Source: Balanoglossus misakiensis (lineage: Eukaryota > Hemichordata). Taken from it: a DNA stretch of 64,000 nt. The position numbers and the translations under genes are program-made. Positions 1-9,091 of this stretch are shown here, piece after piece. The notes beneath the pieces are model-generated. The model saw only the letters and a list, made by a program, of their open reading frames with translations, had not been told where the DNA came from and made no database searches. The DNA lies in NCBI GenBank assembly GCA_040954595.2, contig CM082589.2:10106001-10170000 (forward strand). The letters are read 5' to 3'. Position 1 is the stretch's first letter. The number at the start of each line of letters is the position of its first letter.

Positions 1-2912
1 AACAAACGAGGCTTTGTTTGGAAGCAACAATGGAAATTTTAGAACTATCTGTCGATCTACGGAGTATAGTGGAAAACGTTCATATGCGCATAGGCCTATA
101 TATGTGTTCTGCGCATCACAACAGAATTTTGTAAACAATCGAGGATGTGTTTGGAAGCAATCATGGAAATTTTAGAACTATCCGTCGATCTACAGAGTCT
201 ATAGTGGAAAACTTTCTTATGCACATATGCCTATCTATGTGTTCTGCGCCTCAAAACAGAATTCCGTAAATAAACGAGGCTGTTTGGAAGCAAACATGGA
301 AATTCTAGAACTATCTCTCGATCTACAGAGTCTAGTGGAAAACGTTCATATATGCGCATAGGCCTATCATGTGTTATGCACATCACAACAGAATTTTGTA
401 AACAAACGAGGCTTTGTTTGGAAGCAACAATGGAAATTTTAGAACTATCTGTCGATCTACGGAGTATAGTGGAAAACGTTCATATGCGCATAGGCCTATA
501 TATGTGTTCTGCGCATCACAACAGAATTTTGTAAACAATCGAGGCTTTGTTTGGAAGCAACAATGGAAATTTTAGAACTATCTGTCGATCTACGGAGTAT
601 AGTGGAAAACGTTCATATGCGCATAGGCCTATATATGTGTTCTGCGCATCACAACAGAATTTTGTAAACAAACGAGGCTTTGTTTGGAAGCAACAATGGA
701 AATTTTAGAACTATCTCTCGATCTACAGAGTATAGTGGAAAACGTTCTTATGCGCATAGGCCTATCATGTGTTATGCACATCACAACAGAATTTTGTAAA
801 CAATCGAGGATGTGTTTGGAAGCAATCATGGAAATTTTAGAACTATCCGTCGATCTACAGAGTCTAGTGGGAAACTTTCTTATGCGCATAGGCATATGTA
901 TGTGTTCAGCGCATCACAACAGAATTTTGTAAATGAACGAGGCTGTGTTTGGAAACAACTATGGAAATTTTAGAACTATCTCTCGATCTACAGAGTCTAG
1001 TGTAAAACTTTATTATGCACATAGGCCTATCTATGTATTATGCGCATCACAACAGAAATCGCTAAATAAACGAGGCTGTATTTGGAAGCAACCATGTAAA
1101 TTTTACAACTATCCGTCGATCTACAGAGTCTGGTGGAAAACTTTCTTATGCGCATAGGCCTATTACGTGTTCTGCGCCTAACAACAGAATTCGGTAAATA
1201 AACGAGGCTGTTTGGAAGCAACCATGGAAATTTTTGAACTATCCGTCGATCTACAGAGTCTAGTGGAAAAATGTCTTATGCGCATAGGCCTATCGTGTGT
1301 TCTGCGCCTCACAACATAATTCCGTAAATAAACGAGGCTGTTTGGAAGCAACCGTGGAAATTTTAGAACTATCTCTCGATCTACAGAGTATAGTGGAAAA
1401 CGTTCATATGCGCATAGGCCTATCATGTGTTATGCACATCACAACATAATTTTGTAAACAAACGAGGCTTTGTTTGGAAGCAACAATGAAAATTTTAGAA
1501 CTATCTGTCGATCTACGGAGTATAGTGGAAAACGTTCATATGCGCATAGGCCTATATATGTGTTCTGCGCATCACAACAGAATTTTGTAAACAATCGAGG
1601 ATGTGTTTGGAAGCAATCATGGAAATTTTAGAACTATCCGTCGATCTACAGAGTCTATAGTGGAAAACTTTCTTATGCACATATGCCTATCTATGTGTTC
1701 TGCGCCTCAAAACAGAATTCCGTAAATAAACGAGGCTGTTTGGAAGCAAACATGGAAATTCTAGAACTATCTCTCGATCTACAGAGTCTAGTGGAAAACG
1801 TTCATATATGCGCATAGGCCTATCATGTGTTATGCACATCACAACAGAATTTTGTAAACAAACGAGGCTTTGTTTGGAAGCAACAATGGAAATTTTAGAA
1901 CTATCTGTCGATCTACGGAGTATAGTGGAAAACGTTCATATGCGCATAGGCCTATATATGTGTTCTGCGCATCACAACAGAATTTTGTAAACAATCGAGG
2001 CTTTGTTTGGAAGCAACAATGGAAATTTTAGAACTATCTGTCGATCTACGGAGTATAGTGGAAAACGTTCATATGCGCATAGGCCTATATATGTGTTCTG
2101 CGCATCACAACAGAATTTTGTAAACAAACGAGGCTTTGTTTGGAAGCAACAATGGACATTTTAGAACTATCTCTCGATCTACAGAGTATAGTGGAAAACG
2201 TTCTTATGCGCATAGGCCTATCATGTGTTATGCACATCACAACAGAATTTTGTAAACAATCGAGGATGTGTTTGGAAGCAATCATGGAAATTTTAGAACT
2301 ATCCGTCGATCTACAGAGTCTAGTGGGAAACTTTCTTATGCGCATAGGCATATGTATGTGTTCAGCGCATCACAACAGAATTTTGTAAATGAACGAGGCT
2401 GTGTTTGGAAACAACCATGGAAATTTTAGAACTATCTCTCGATCTACAGAGTCTAGTGTAAAACTTTATTATGCACATAGGCCTATCTATGTATTATGCG
2501 CATCACAACAGAAATCGCTAAATAAACGAGGCTGTATTTGGAAGCAACCATGTAAATTTTACAACTATCCGTCGATCTACAGAGTCTGGTGGAAAACTTT
2601 CTTATGCGCATAGGCCTATTACGTGTTCTGCGCCTAACAACAGAATTCGGTAAATAAACGAGGCTGTTTGGAAGCAACCATGGAAATTTTTGAACTATCC
2701 GTCGATCTACAGAGTCTAGTGGAAAAATGTCTTATGCGCATAGGCCTATCGTGTGTTCTGCGCCTCACAACATAATTCCGTAAATAAACGAGGCTGTTTG
2801 GAAGCAACCGTGGAAATTTTAGAACTATCTCTCGATCTACAGAGTATAGTGGAAAACGTTCATATGCGCATAGGCCTATCATGTGTTATGCACATCACAA
2901 CATAATTTTGTA
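1..2912. repeat. Higher-order repeat, 1,456 bp (11 monomers) x 2
   Basis: The sequence from position 1 restarts at 1457 and stays in register to 2912. I noticed only a few substitutions between copies, for example tggaaa versus tgaaaa near 1490, tggaaatt versus tggacatt near 2154, and aactatgg versus aaccatgg near 2414. The next monomer at 2913 belongs to a different subtype (caaccgtgg), so the duplication ends there. Near-identity implies recent unequal exchange or replication slippage. Confidence 0.95.
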
Positions 2913-3126
2913 AACAAACGAGGCTTTGTTTGGAAGCAACCGTGGAAATTTTAGAACTATCTCTCGATCTACAGAGTATAGTGGAAAACGTTCATATGCG
3001 CATAGGCCTATCATGTGTTATGCACATCACAACATAATTTTGTAAACAAACGAGGCTTTGTTTGGAAGCAACATTGGAAATTTTAGAACTATCTGTCGAT
3101 CTACGGAGTATAGTGGAAAACGTTCA

Positions 3127-3128
3127 TA
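3127..3128. other. Target-site duplication TA, left copy
   Basis: Uninterrupted monomers read cgttcatatgcgcatagg. Here the sequence reads cgttcaTA, then the element; the other side resumes TAtgcgcatagg. One TA in the empty site has therefore become two. The pieces 3050-3128 and 9107-9160 add up to a normal 133-bp monomer. Confidence 0.9.
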
Positions 3129-3141
3129 CACTGCAAATTCT
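3129..3141 (+). repeat. Terminal inverted repeat, left
   Basis: CACTGCAAATTCT, the exact reverse complement of 9092-9104. Similarity stops abruptly after 13 bp. Confidence 0.92.
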
Positions 3142-3148
3142 GCAAAAA

Positions 3149-3160
3149 CAAGCCGGTTTG
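3149..3160 (+). repeat. Near-palindromic 12-mer shared by both ends (left copy)
   Basis: CAAGCCGGTTTG begins 20 bp inside the left end, and the same 12 bases occur at 9045-9056. It is two half-sites of the subterminal motif abutting outward (caagcc then ggtttg), and its right half also starts the first dyad of the left array. Confidence 0.8.
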
Positions 3161-3527
3161 TACTCAAGCCATTCGGGTTTGCTGACAAGCCATCTCGTCA
3201 TACTTGCCGAAACTTCGGTATTTCCACAAGCCGCTAAATTGTCTGGTGTGTGCCAGCAAGCCAGTCAATGTTAGAAAAATGGTTTGTAAATACGCCGCTG
3301 GACAACCTGTCTGGAATGGCTTATTATTAAGCCATTGAACAAAATCTCTGGTTTGCTCGCAAACTTTAGTGATACTTATGTCTGGCTCGAATTTGTACCA
3401 TATTTAACCTTGGCTGCATTTTAAGCCGTTGGAGTTAGTGGTCGCTTTTCAAACCATAAAAAGATGTAAGTATGGTTTGAAAACACGCCATGGAAAACTT
3501 TGCCGGGATGTGGTTCATATACACGCC
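3155..3527. repeat. Left subterminal array of 12 dyad motifs (GGYTTR-N4-CAARCC)
   Basis: Sixteen-bp imperfect palindromes start at 3155, 3176, 3217, 3247, 3281, 3318, 3350, 3384, 3412, 3440, 3474 and 3512. Examples are ggtttg-tact-caagcc (3155) and ggctta-ttat-taagcc (3318). Intervals range from 21 to 41 bp, less regular than on the right, and the later half-sites drift to cacgcc. The four central bases and the intervening DNA are not conserved, so this is not an ordinary tandem duplication. The likely role is binding of transposase or an accessory DNA-binding protein. Confidence 0.85.
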
Positions 3528-3616
3528 ACGCTGGGCACAATGTCTTGCGAAATACCCTGATTTGGCGCGCGAATGCAGGGTCAAAGGTTATTTATTACAC
3601 AACTACAACGTTTTGA

Positions 3617-3678
3617 CGCGAGAGAAGACGGTCCACGCGTGAGGAAGCCGATCGAACCACGTCGTTCCCTTTATAAAA
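3617..3678 (+). promoter_or_regulatory. Candidate promoter with TATA box at 3672-3678
   Basis: A CpG-rich stretch (cgcgagagaagacgg, acgcgtgagg, cgatcg, acgtcg) stands out in AT-rich surroundings and leads directly to TATAAAA at 3672-3678. A start site would be expected about 25-30 bp downstream, near 3700. The next features are an open coding stretch and a GTAAGT splice donor, which is the order expected for a transposon gene promoter next to a subterminal array. Promoter activity is inferred. Confidence 0.4.
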
Positions 3679-3779
3679 TTCGTTCAGCGATTTACAATGC
3701 ACTCAACCTGTTCCTAAGGTAGAACCGAAATACCATATGCGTGGATAATTACTTTGGCACCGAGCATCGTTATGGAAGG

Positions 3780-3850
3780 ATGACATCTAATGACTTAGCA
3801 GTTGACCGCCAGCATCTACGAGACCGTAACATAGAACAATGCCGGTTGGG
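3780..3850 (+). CDS. Candidate first coding exon, 23 codons plus 2 nt, with GTAAGT donor
   Basis: An ATG at 3780 (context aaggATGa, purine at -3) opens a frame starting MTSNDLAVDRQ and ending ...EQCRLG at a consensus 5' splice site (GG|GTAAGT at 3851). The frame is open back to a TAG at 3720, so 3780 is its first methionine; three short upstream ATG frames in other registers precede it. If not spliced, it stops at 3852-3854. Codons look non-repetitive and the product is hydrophilic. I recognise no family. Joining straight to the next plausible exon (4932-5032) meets TAG after 14 codons, so either an exon is missing from this reading, the gene is decayed, or the signals are fortuitous. Confidence 0.25.
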
Positions 3851-3867
3851 GTAAGTCCTGCTTCCAT

Positions 3868-4420
3868 TCCATTTTGTGACAGTAACTACATTTTTGCGAG
3901 CAGTGAAGATAATACAAAATTAACAGGCCCGAATCCTGTATATACTGACTTGATCATGTGTTGATGATAGCTGAAAAGCATGTGAGAAGAAGTAATGTCA
4001 AAAGTTTGACAGCATAAAGTAGGGAGTGGGGCCCCAAAGGAATTTCATTATTCTTGCTATTTTCAGCCTCCATCCCCGTTCATTTTTGTTTATGCATTTT
4101 TGTGAGCGAAGACGATGCAAAGTATGTCACTATTAAAAGGCCTGAATCCTTTATATACTGCATTGATCATGTGTGGATGGTTACAAAAAAGTCTGAGCAA
4201 ATCAAAAGAATTTTTTTAATGCAGCTCCGGAGTGGGGCCCTATAGCGCCATAGCCTAGGAATTTCACCATGCTTGCTATTGGCAGCCTACATCCCCATTC
4301 ATGTTTGTTTATGCACTTTTACTAGTCAAGATAATTCAAAATATGTAATAATATCTATACTGTATTGATCATTTGTAGATCGAGAGATATTTCAAATATA
4401 TGAAGCTTCGAGTGGGGCTA
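3868..4420. repeat. Degenerate ~180-213-bp tandem repeat, about three copies
   Basis: Three diverged copies are aligned by shared landmarks. The string tgatcat/ttgtg occurs at 3951, 4164 and 4366, and gagtgggg(c) at 4024, 4230 and 4410. Also gaatttca..cttgctatt..cagcct occurs near 4040 and 4258, followed by ttcat.tttgtttatgca. Spacing is 213/202 bp for one landmark and 206/180 bp for the other, showing indels. A 63-codon open frame at 4054-4245 lies within the repeat and is disrupted in the sister copies, so I do not call it a gene. The block sits in the candidate intron between 3850 and 4932. Confidence 0.7.
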
Positions 4421-4440
4421 GTGGCAGCGGAAGTCAACAT

Positions 4441-4455
4441 GGGGGGGGGGGGGGG
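4441..4455 (+). repeat. Homopolymer G15
   Basis: Fifteen consecutive G between caacat and taaccgc. Length is likely to be variable and sensitive to sequencing error. Confidence 0.9.
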
Positions 4456-4496
4456 TAACCGCAATAAAATGTTGTTTTGTGTTCCAATACTATATC

Positions 4497-4912
4497 AATG
4501 GATACCCATAATATTTAAATCATTGGCTGAATAATTTTTTTTTGATAAACCGTGATCTCGGACCACAGGATTATTTAACCCCTGCATGCCTGCGATTTGT
4601 AACAATAATGATTCCTACTTTAATTGAACCCCAGATATTTGCATAAGAATGAAATAATGGATACCCATAATATTTAAATCATTGGCTGATTAATTTTTTT
4701 TTGATAAACCATGATCTCGGACCACAGGATTATTTAACCCCTGCATGCCTGCGATTTGTAACAATAATGATTTAAATCATTGGCTGAATATTTTTTTTTG
4801 ATAAACCATGATCTCGGACCACAGGATTATTTAACCCCTGCATGCCTGCGATTTGTAACAATAATGATTCCTACTTTAATTGAACCCCAGATATTTGCAT
4901 AAGAATGAAATA
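4497..4912. repeat. 159-bp direct repeat, one complete and two partial copies
   Basis: Copy 1 runs 4497-4655. Copy 2 (4656-4770) has only the first ~115 bp. Copy 3 (4771-4912) lacks the first ~17 bp and joins copy 2 inside aataatga|tttaaatc. Landmarks are tggatacccat, gatctcggaccacagg, cctgcatgcctgcg and ccagatatttgcat. The T-run after ggctgaat/gattaat varies in length. Copy 3 ends immediately before a strong splice-acceptor-like sequence (cttggttttgcag). Confidence 0.85.
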
Positions 4913-4931
4913 AATGATCTTGGTTTTGCAG

Positions 4932-5032
4932 GAGTGGTGATACTGGTTATGGGAAGGAGCAGTTTTTATTTTATTAGGCACCACAAAAATATGAAAAAGT
5001 CAACAAGTAGCATTTATGTCGAAGCATACACG
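4932..5032 (+). CDS. Candidate internal exon, 101 nt
   Basis: Preceded by ggttttgcag and followed by ACG|GTATGT, good matches to metazoan 3' and 5' splice sites. The following 75-nt segment (5033-5107) is a plausible short intron ending tgttttctttacag. One frame is open across the whole exon (33 codons, VVILVMGRSS... to ...IYVEAYT) and stops three codons into the next segment (TAG at 5117). The frame inherited directly from the 3780 exon stops after 14 codons. No recognisable domain. It may be a terminal part of a small transposon gene, an untranslated exon, or chance. Confidence 0.25.
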
Positions 5033-5119
5033 GTATGTATAATTAAGTAGATTTTGTTATTTTTTTAATATCCATTTTTGTCATCTAGTCATCTGTTTTC
5101 TTTACAGTTTAGTTTGTAG

Positions 5120-5390
5120 GGACTTCATTATAAAATACCAACCATGTGGTTATAATTTCAGTATTGCATTTGGGAAGAGATTTTACTATTTATGCCTAAA
5201 AACGAGTTTTAAAGGAACATGCCTATCTGTATTTATTAATATAGTCCAGCTATCATGTATGTAACATGTATTCAGTTATAGTCAAAGGAAACAATTCACT
5301 AAACTCTAGGTGCGAAATTTCATGCATTGCTCATTGAATCAATTTCATCTTGTTTGTTACATGCTGTGTATCTCATGGTTATGTTAGTGT
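5120..5390. other. Transposon interior, nothing recognised
   Basis: AT-rich unique sequence between the last candidate exon and the minisatellite. I see no gene, RNA or repeat in it. Confidence 0.5.
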
Positions 5391-6160
5391 TTCATGGTTG
5401 CTGCCTATAACATTAGGATGGCACCATATCGTAGTGTTGTATCGGTCAGTCTCATGTTCTCATATGGTTGCTGCCTATAACAGTAGGATGGCACCACATC
5501 GTAGTGTTGTATCGGTCAGTCTCATGTTCTCATATGGTTGCTGCCTATAACATTAGGATGGCACCATATCGTAGTGTTGTATCGGTCAGTCTCATGTTCT
5601 CATATGGTTGCTGCCTATAACATTAGGATGGCACCATATCGTAGTGTTGTATCGGTCAGTCTCATGTTCTCATATGGTTGCTGCCTATAACATTAGGATG
5701 GCACCATATCGTAGTGTTGTATCGGTCAGTCTCATGTTCTCATATGGTTGCTGCCTATAACATTAGGATGGCACCATATCGTAGTGTTGTATCGGTCAGT
5801 CTCATGTTCTCATATGGTTGCTGCCTATAACATTAGGATGGCACCATATCGTAGTGTTGTATCGGTCAGTCTCATGTTCTCATATGGTTGCTGCCTATAA
5901 CAGTAGGATGGCACCATATCGTAGTGTTGTATCGGTCAGTCTCATGTTCTCATATGGTTGCTGCCTATAACATTAGGATGGCACCATATCGTAGTGTTGT
6001 ATCGGTCAGTCTCATGTTCTCATATGGTTGCTGCCTATAACATTAGGATGGCACCATATCGTAGTGTTGTATCGGTCAGTCTCATGTTCTCATATGGTTG
6101 CTGCCTATAACATTAGGATGGCACCATATCGTAGTGTTTTGTGGTATGTGTGTCAGTCTC
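5391..6160. repeat. 70-bp minisatellite, 11 copies
   Basis: Units begin at 5391, 5461, 5531, 5601, 5671, 5741, 5811, 5881, 5951, 6021 and 6091, exactly every 70 bp, each starting catatggttgctgcc (first copy ttcatggttgctgcc). Copies are almost identical. The second and eighth have cagtagg for cattagg, and the second has ccacatc for ccatatc. The last departs from consensus after gtagtgtttt (about 6139). Homogeneity implies recent expansion inside the transposon. Open frames across it are repeat artefacts. Confidence 0.95.
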
Positions 6161-6310
6161 ATAGTCATTCCCCATTGATAAATAGAGAGACACTATCTTC
6201 TTTTGTTGAGTATGTCTCATACGAGTCATTGTCATATTTTCTTGTGTACATATGTGTTATGTGTTGTTTTCATGCTGGAAATTGTTTCTAAAATACACTC
6301 ATGTTAATTT

Positions 6311-6570
6311 CTAACAAGATTGTTTTCTCTTTTTGTTTTTCACTATTTGAGAGTGTTTCCCATTGAAAGAAGACGAAGTTTCATAGTAAGGAAGAAGATA
6401 CTCAAGGCTACTGCCATGACTCCAATACTCAAATGCATATAAAGGAGGATTTAAAAGTACTTTTCCACACTTAATGGTGACTTTGAAATCTGTATTCATG
6501 TCAGTTTTGACAAACAGTAGATTCAAAAAGTGAGGCATTTTTGATGGATTGAAATGATTTTCCCTAACCA
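6311..6570 (-). CDS. Candidate terminal exon, 85 codons, unknown protein
   Basis: On the minus strand the frame is open for 102 codons in total. A pyrimidine-rich acceptor-like sequence (ctcattttccgttcaag) ends at 6571, placing an exon start at 6570. From there the translation runs through ...NHFNPSKMPHFLNLL, a mixed hydrophobic-aromatic stretch (PPLYAFEYWSHGSSLEYLL), then a basic tail KNKKRKQSC and a TAG stop at 6311-6313. Composition looks protein-like, and the tail could be a nuclear localisation signal. The acceptor phase (two leading bases) matches the donor phase of the open segment at 7439-7609. I recognise no family and saw no polyadenylation signal close by. It could be the C-terminus of a transposon protein. 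Confidence 0.3.
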
Positions 6571-6620
6571 CTTGAACGGAAAATGAGATAAAAGTTTTAT
6601 TGTATATATTTTCTATCATT

Positions 6621-7412
6621 TATGGGGTTAATTCATTTGATTTACATAATACCATGTATTTACCGTTGTTCCTTTTTTCTTACATTGTCATTACAATAAT
6701 AATGATTGACCAAAAAAGATCTTTCTCGGTGTGCTTTTTTGACAGGTTAACATACCATTGACTGTGGAGTACTAAGATGCTGCATGTCACAATGTTCGCG
6801 CTATAAACAGTCAACCAAAGTTAACACGAGCAATTGTGATGTGAGTTCTTTTACCTAACCAAAATGAAGCCAAAACTTTACTCAAATAACTATTTGATGA
6901 TAGCTTAATGTTGGCAATACTTCAGGTCAGAATCAAATGTGATAGAAACACGTGTTTGTAAATCGGGTACGTTTCACCGGCCAAGGATAACAAGGTAGTA
7001 GGTCAAAGGTTTTACAGTGAGCACAACACAATATTCAAGTGAAAGTATATTTATTCACCTGATAGCTTAACCATAATAAATAATATACATATATACACCC
7101 AAATCCACCACCAGCACTTGTTGACTCCGACAGCACTGTGCAGCCTATCAATCATATAATTGGTAAAACACACAGAGCATATGGTATAGCCTAGTGCTGG
7201 TTGTGTGAATTTGGGAAAACAAGAGTAATAAATGCAATAACCTTTGCAATGCAAACTTGACAATGATGAAATATACTCTACACGAGCTAGTCACCAAGCA
7301 CACATTTAACTGGCGCTAGTCACAGGAAAATAATTCAATAACTGCAGTGAAGTTTATAATATTAACAATAAAAGATTAAATAAACTGTGATGGCATTTAG
7401 CTCAGTCCTATT
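6621..7412. other. Transposon interior, nothing recognised (possible minus-strand intron)
   Basis: AT-rich unique sequence with no convincing gene. Short open frames such as 7051-7263 (minus) have no splice or start context. If the minus-strand exons are real, 6571-7438 would be an 868-bp intron. Confidence 0.4.
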
Positions 7413-7438
7413 CTAAGGCGTGTGTGTACGAACGTTAC

Positions 7439-7609
7439 CGGTAAACTGCAATGGCTCGCGCGCGTCTTCTCCGTCGTAGAAAGTCAGTTCTGGTAGAGAT
7501 ATAGACACAACGTTGCTTTCACAGAACTTCAGGCGACATAACACGATGGCACGGCGATGTCCAGCAATTTCTGTTAGTCCAGCACTGTTCGCTTGAAGTA
7601 GAGCATGTC
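7439..7609 (-). CDS. Candidate upstream exon, 56 codons plus partial codons
   Basis: On the minus strand a frame without ATG is open from 7628 to a TAG at 7413-7415. A donor-like ACCG|GTAACG at 7438 would end the exon after one base of a codon, and cacaag-type AG at 7611-7610 is a weak acceptor. Translation includes HALLQANSAGLTEIAGHRRA and ELTFYDGEDAREPLQF. The stretch is richer in CpG and in G+C than its surroundings. Splicing to 6570 restores a valine codon and keeps the frame, a match expected by chance one time in three. Unknown family. The alternative is an untranslated or regulatory CpG-rich patch. Confidence 0.25.
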
Positions 7610-7628
7610 CTTGTATATTGAACCAATT

Positions 7629-8453
7629 TCAACAGCACATGGTAGTCTGCCACATCATCACTTCATTGTTGCACTATAGCCAGATGTTGTGAGTACCTCA
7701 GATCTTGATTTGTACTGCCCGTATTTCAAGCTGAGTGTCCCTTTTATACTCATCATTAGCATCTCAATGGAGCTAATATGGGGTGATGATTGACAAGTTG
7801 AAGTTCTGCCCTCTAGATAGCTTCTTTTGTTTTTCTTAATAAGCTGTACATAGGTTAATTGCAATCATAATGTTACACAGTTGTTTACAACGCGTCTTGA
7901 AATCGTTGATCGTAATGACAGTCCGTAATCAACGTTGAACCATATGCCGACGAATTTGCGTGTATGTATGTGTGTAAAAATAAACTTTCTAAACTATGCC
8001 ATCTTAATAAACCTATCTAATGCCATCATATAAATAATTTAAAATAACAAAAGATAGTGTGACACTGCACATTATGACACATGTTATGCTTCAAGACCAA
8101 GTTATTTAAGGGCATAGTAACTAACTTTGGGCTATTTTTTATGTATTTTTGTTCAGTGTATCGACTCCTTATTTCTGTTGTACTCCTTAAAGCATGATTA
8201 ACTGCCCAGGTTCAGGATCTCAACTTTGGCCTTTGCAAATGAGTTCAGGTCTGGACTAAAATTATGTTTTTTGACAATTGCTGATTGTACAATTATGGCA
8301 GTGTATAGAATCTAGTAAATGGCATTGCATCATGCTTTGGTGAGTTGAACAAGAAACTGCAGTCACTTGAAAGAGCAAAAATGCTAAAAATGGCCCAAAT
8401 TTATAACTATAGCTTTTAGGTAAACAGAAGCCAAACATGCAATTCAAATTTTT
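7629..8453. other. Transposon interior, nothing recognised
   Basis: AT-rich unique sequence leading into the right subterminal array. A 68-codon minus frame at 7658-7864 lacks support from splice context or composition. I see no repeat or RNA gene. Confidence 0.4.
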
Positions 8454-8985
8454 GGCTTGCTTACAAACTGCATTCTGTGTAAGAATGGTTTGTATACATG
8501 CCAAAGCCCAAGCAGAGTGGCTGATTTTTAAACCACTGCTCAAGCATTCTCAGTTTGTCAGCAAACCAGGAAATGCTAATTTTTGGTTTGCTGGCAAACT
8601 GAAGTGATTCATGTTTGGTTTGCTAGCACACCAGTTTTAAGTAGAAGTTGGCTTTCAGACAAGCCAATGTAAATTTTAAGGGTTTACGTACAACCCCCTT
8701 GTATTATTCGACGGTTTGTTGGCAAGCCATTGTTTTAGAAAGTGGCTTACATGCAAACCATCATAATATATTCATTGGTTTATATACAAACCCCTTAGAT
8801 TTGTGATGGTTTGTTGACAAACCACTGGATAATGAATCGGTGTGTCTTCAAGCTCATTTGCTGAATAGAATGGCATGCCAGCAAACCATATTTCGGTACT
8901 ATGGTTGGCCAACACACCATTCATTAAACTTGCTGTGGTCTATCAGCAAGCCGGTAAGTTATATAAAACGGCAACTCAGCAAGCT
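8454..8985. repeat. Right subterminal array of 17 phased dyad motifs, ~32-bp period
   Basis: Sixteen-bp imperfect palindromes GGYTTR-N4-CAARCC start at 8454, 8487, 8519, 8552, 8585, 8617, 8650, 8681, 8713, 8744, 8777, 8808, 8839, 8872, 8903, 8937 and 8970. All intervals are 31-34 bp. Examples are ggtttg-tata-catgcc (8487), ggtttg-ctgg-caaact (8585), ggtttg-ttgg-caagcc (8713) and ggtttg-ttga-caaacc (8808). Central bases and the 15-18 bp between sites vary freely, so conservation is confined to the two half-sites. Regular three-turn spacing places every site on the same DNA face, consistent with cooperative binding of a dimeric protein. A role as transposase or accessory-protein binding sites is inferred. 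Confidence 0.9.
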
Positions 8986-9091
8986 AAATTCAAGCCAAAA
9001 TCAAGCCAGATTTGAAGAAACGAAAGAAGCCGATTTGCGACAAACAAGCCGGTTTGAATTTGGCTTGAATTTAGCTTGCAGGAAAGCCAGA
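8986..9091. repeat. Terminal-proximal half-sites of the dyad motif
   Basis: Isolated half-sites lie between the array and the right inverted repeat: caagcc at 8991, 9002 and 9045, ggtttg at 9051, ggcttg at 9062 and agcttg at 9073. The regular 32-bp dyad pattern is lost here. Confidence 0.65.
9045..9056 (+). repeat. Near-palindromic 12-mer shared by both ends (right copy)
   Basis: CAAGCCGGTTTG, identical to 3149-3160, with 48 bp between it and the right end. Both copies read the same way on the plus strand; because the 12-mer is nearly self-complementary, it is also close to symmetric with respect to the two ends. Confidence 0.8.

Larger units (their letters stand above)
1..3128. repeat. Tandem satellite array, left segment (~131-bp monomer)
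   Basis: Head-to-tail monomers of 130-133 bp, each recognisable by acgaggct-(t/g)tgtttggaagc, a central (t/c)cgatctac, a core tatgcgcataggcctat and an end such as ttttgtaaacaa or atcggtaaataa. The core joins two 10-bp palindromes, TATGCGCATA and ATAGGCCTAT, and a short inverted repeat ttctg...cagaa follows. Monomers here are mostly the gctttgtttgg / cggagtatag subtype. Short open frames on both strands are by-products of the repeat: every monomer carries stops and there is no long frame. The array continues beyond the left edge and is interrupted at 3128 by a transposon. Confidence 0.97.

Noticed and set aside
4054-4245. 63-codon open frame on the plus strand
   Set aside because: It lies in a degenerate tandem repeat whose other copies have stops and indels in the same region.
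5350-6291. Open frames of 66 and 87 codons over the 70-bp minisatellite
   Set aside because: A 70-bp period is not a multiple of three, so the frames are repeat artefacts.
7658-7864. Extra upstream exon for the minus-strand candidate gene
   Set aside because: The only donor available (GAG|GTACTC) is weak and its phase does not match the exon starting at 7609.
8262-8543. 93-codon minus-strand frame
   Set aside because: It runs into the phased dyad array and has no start or splice context or recognisable motif; the non-coding explanation is stronger.
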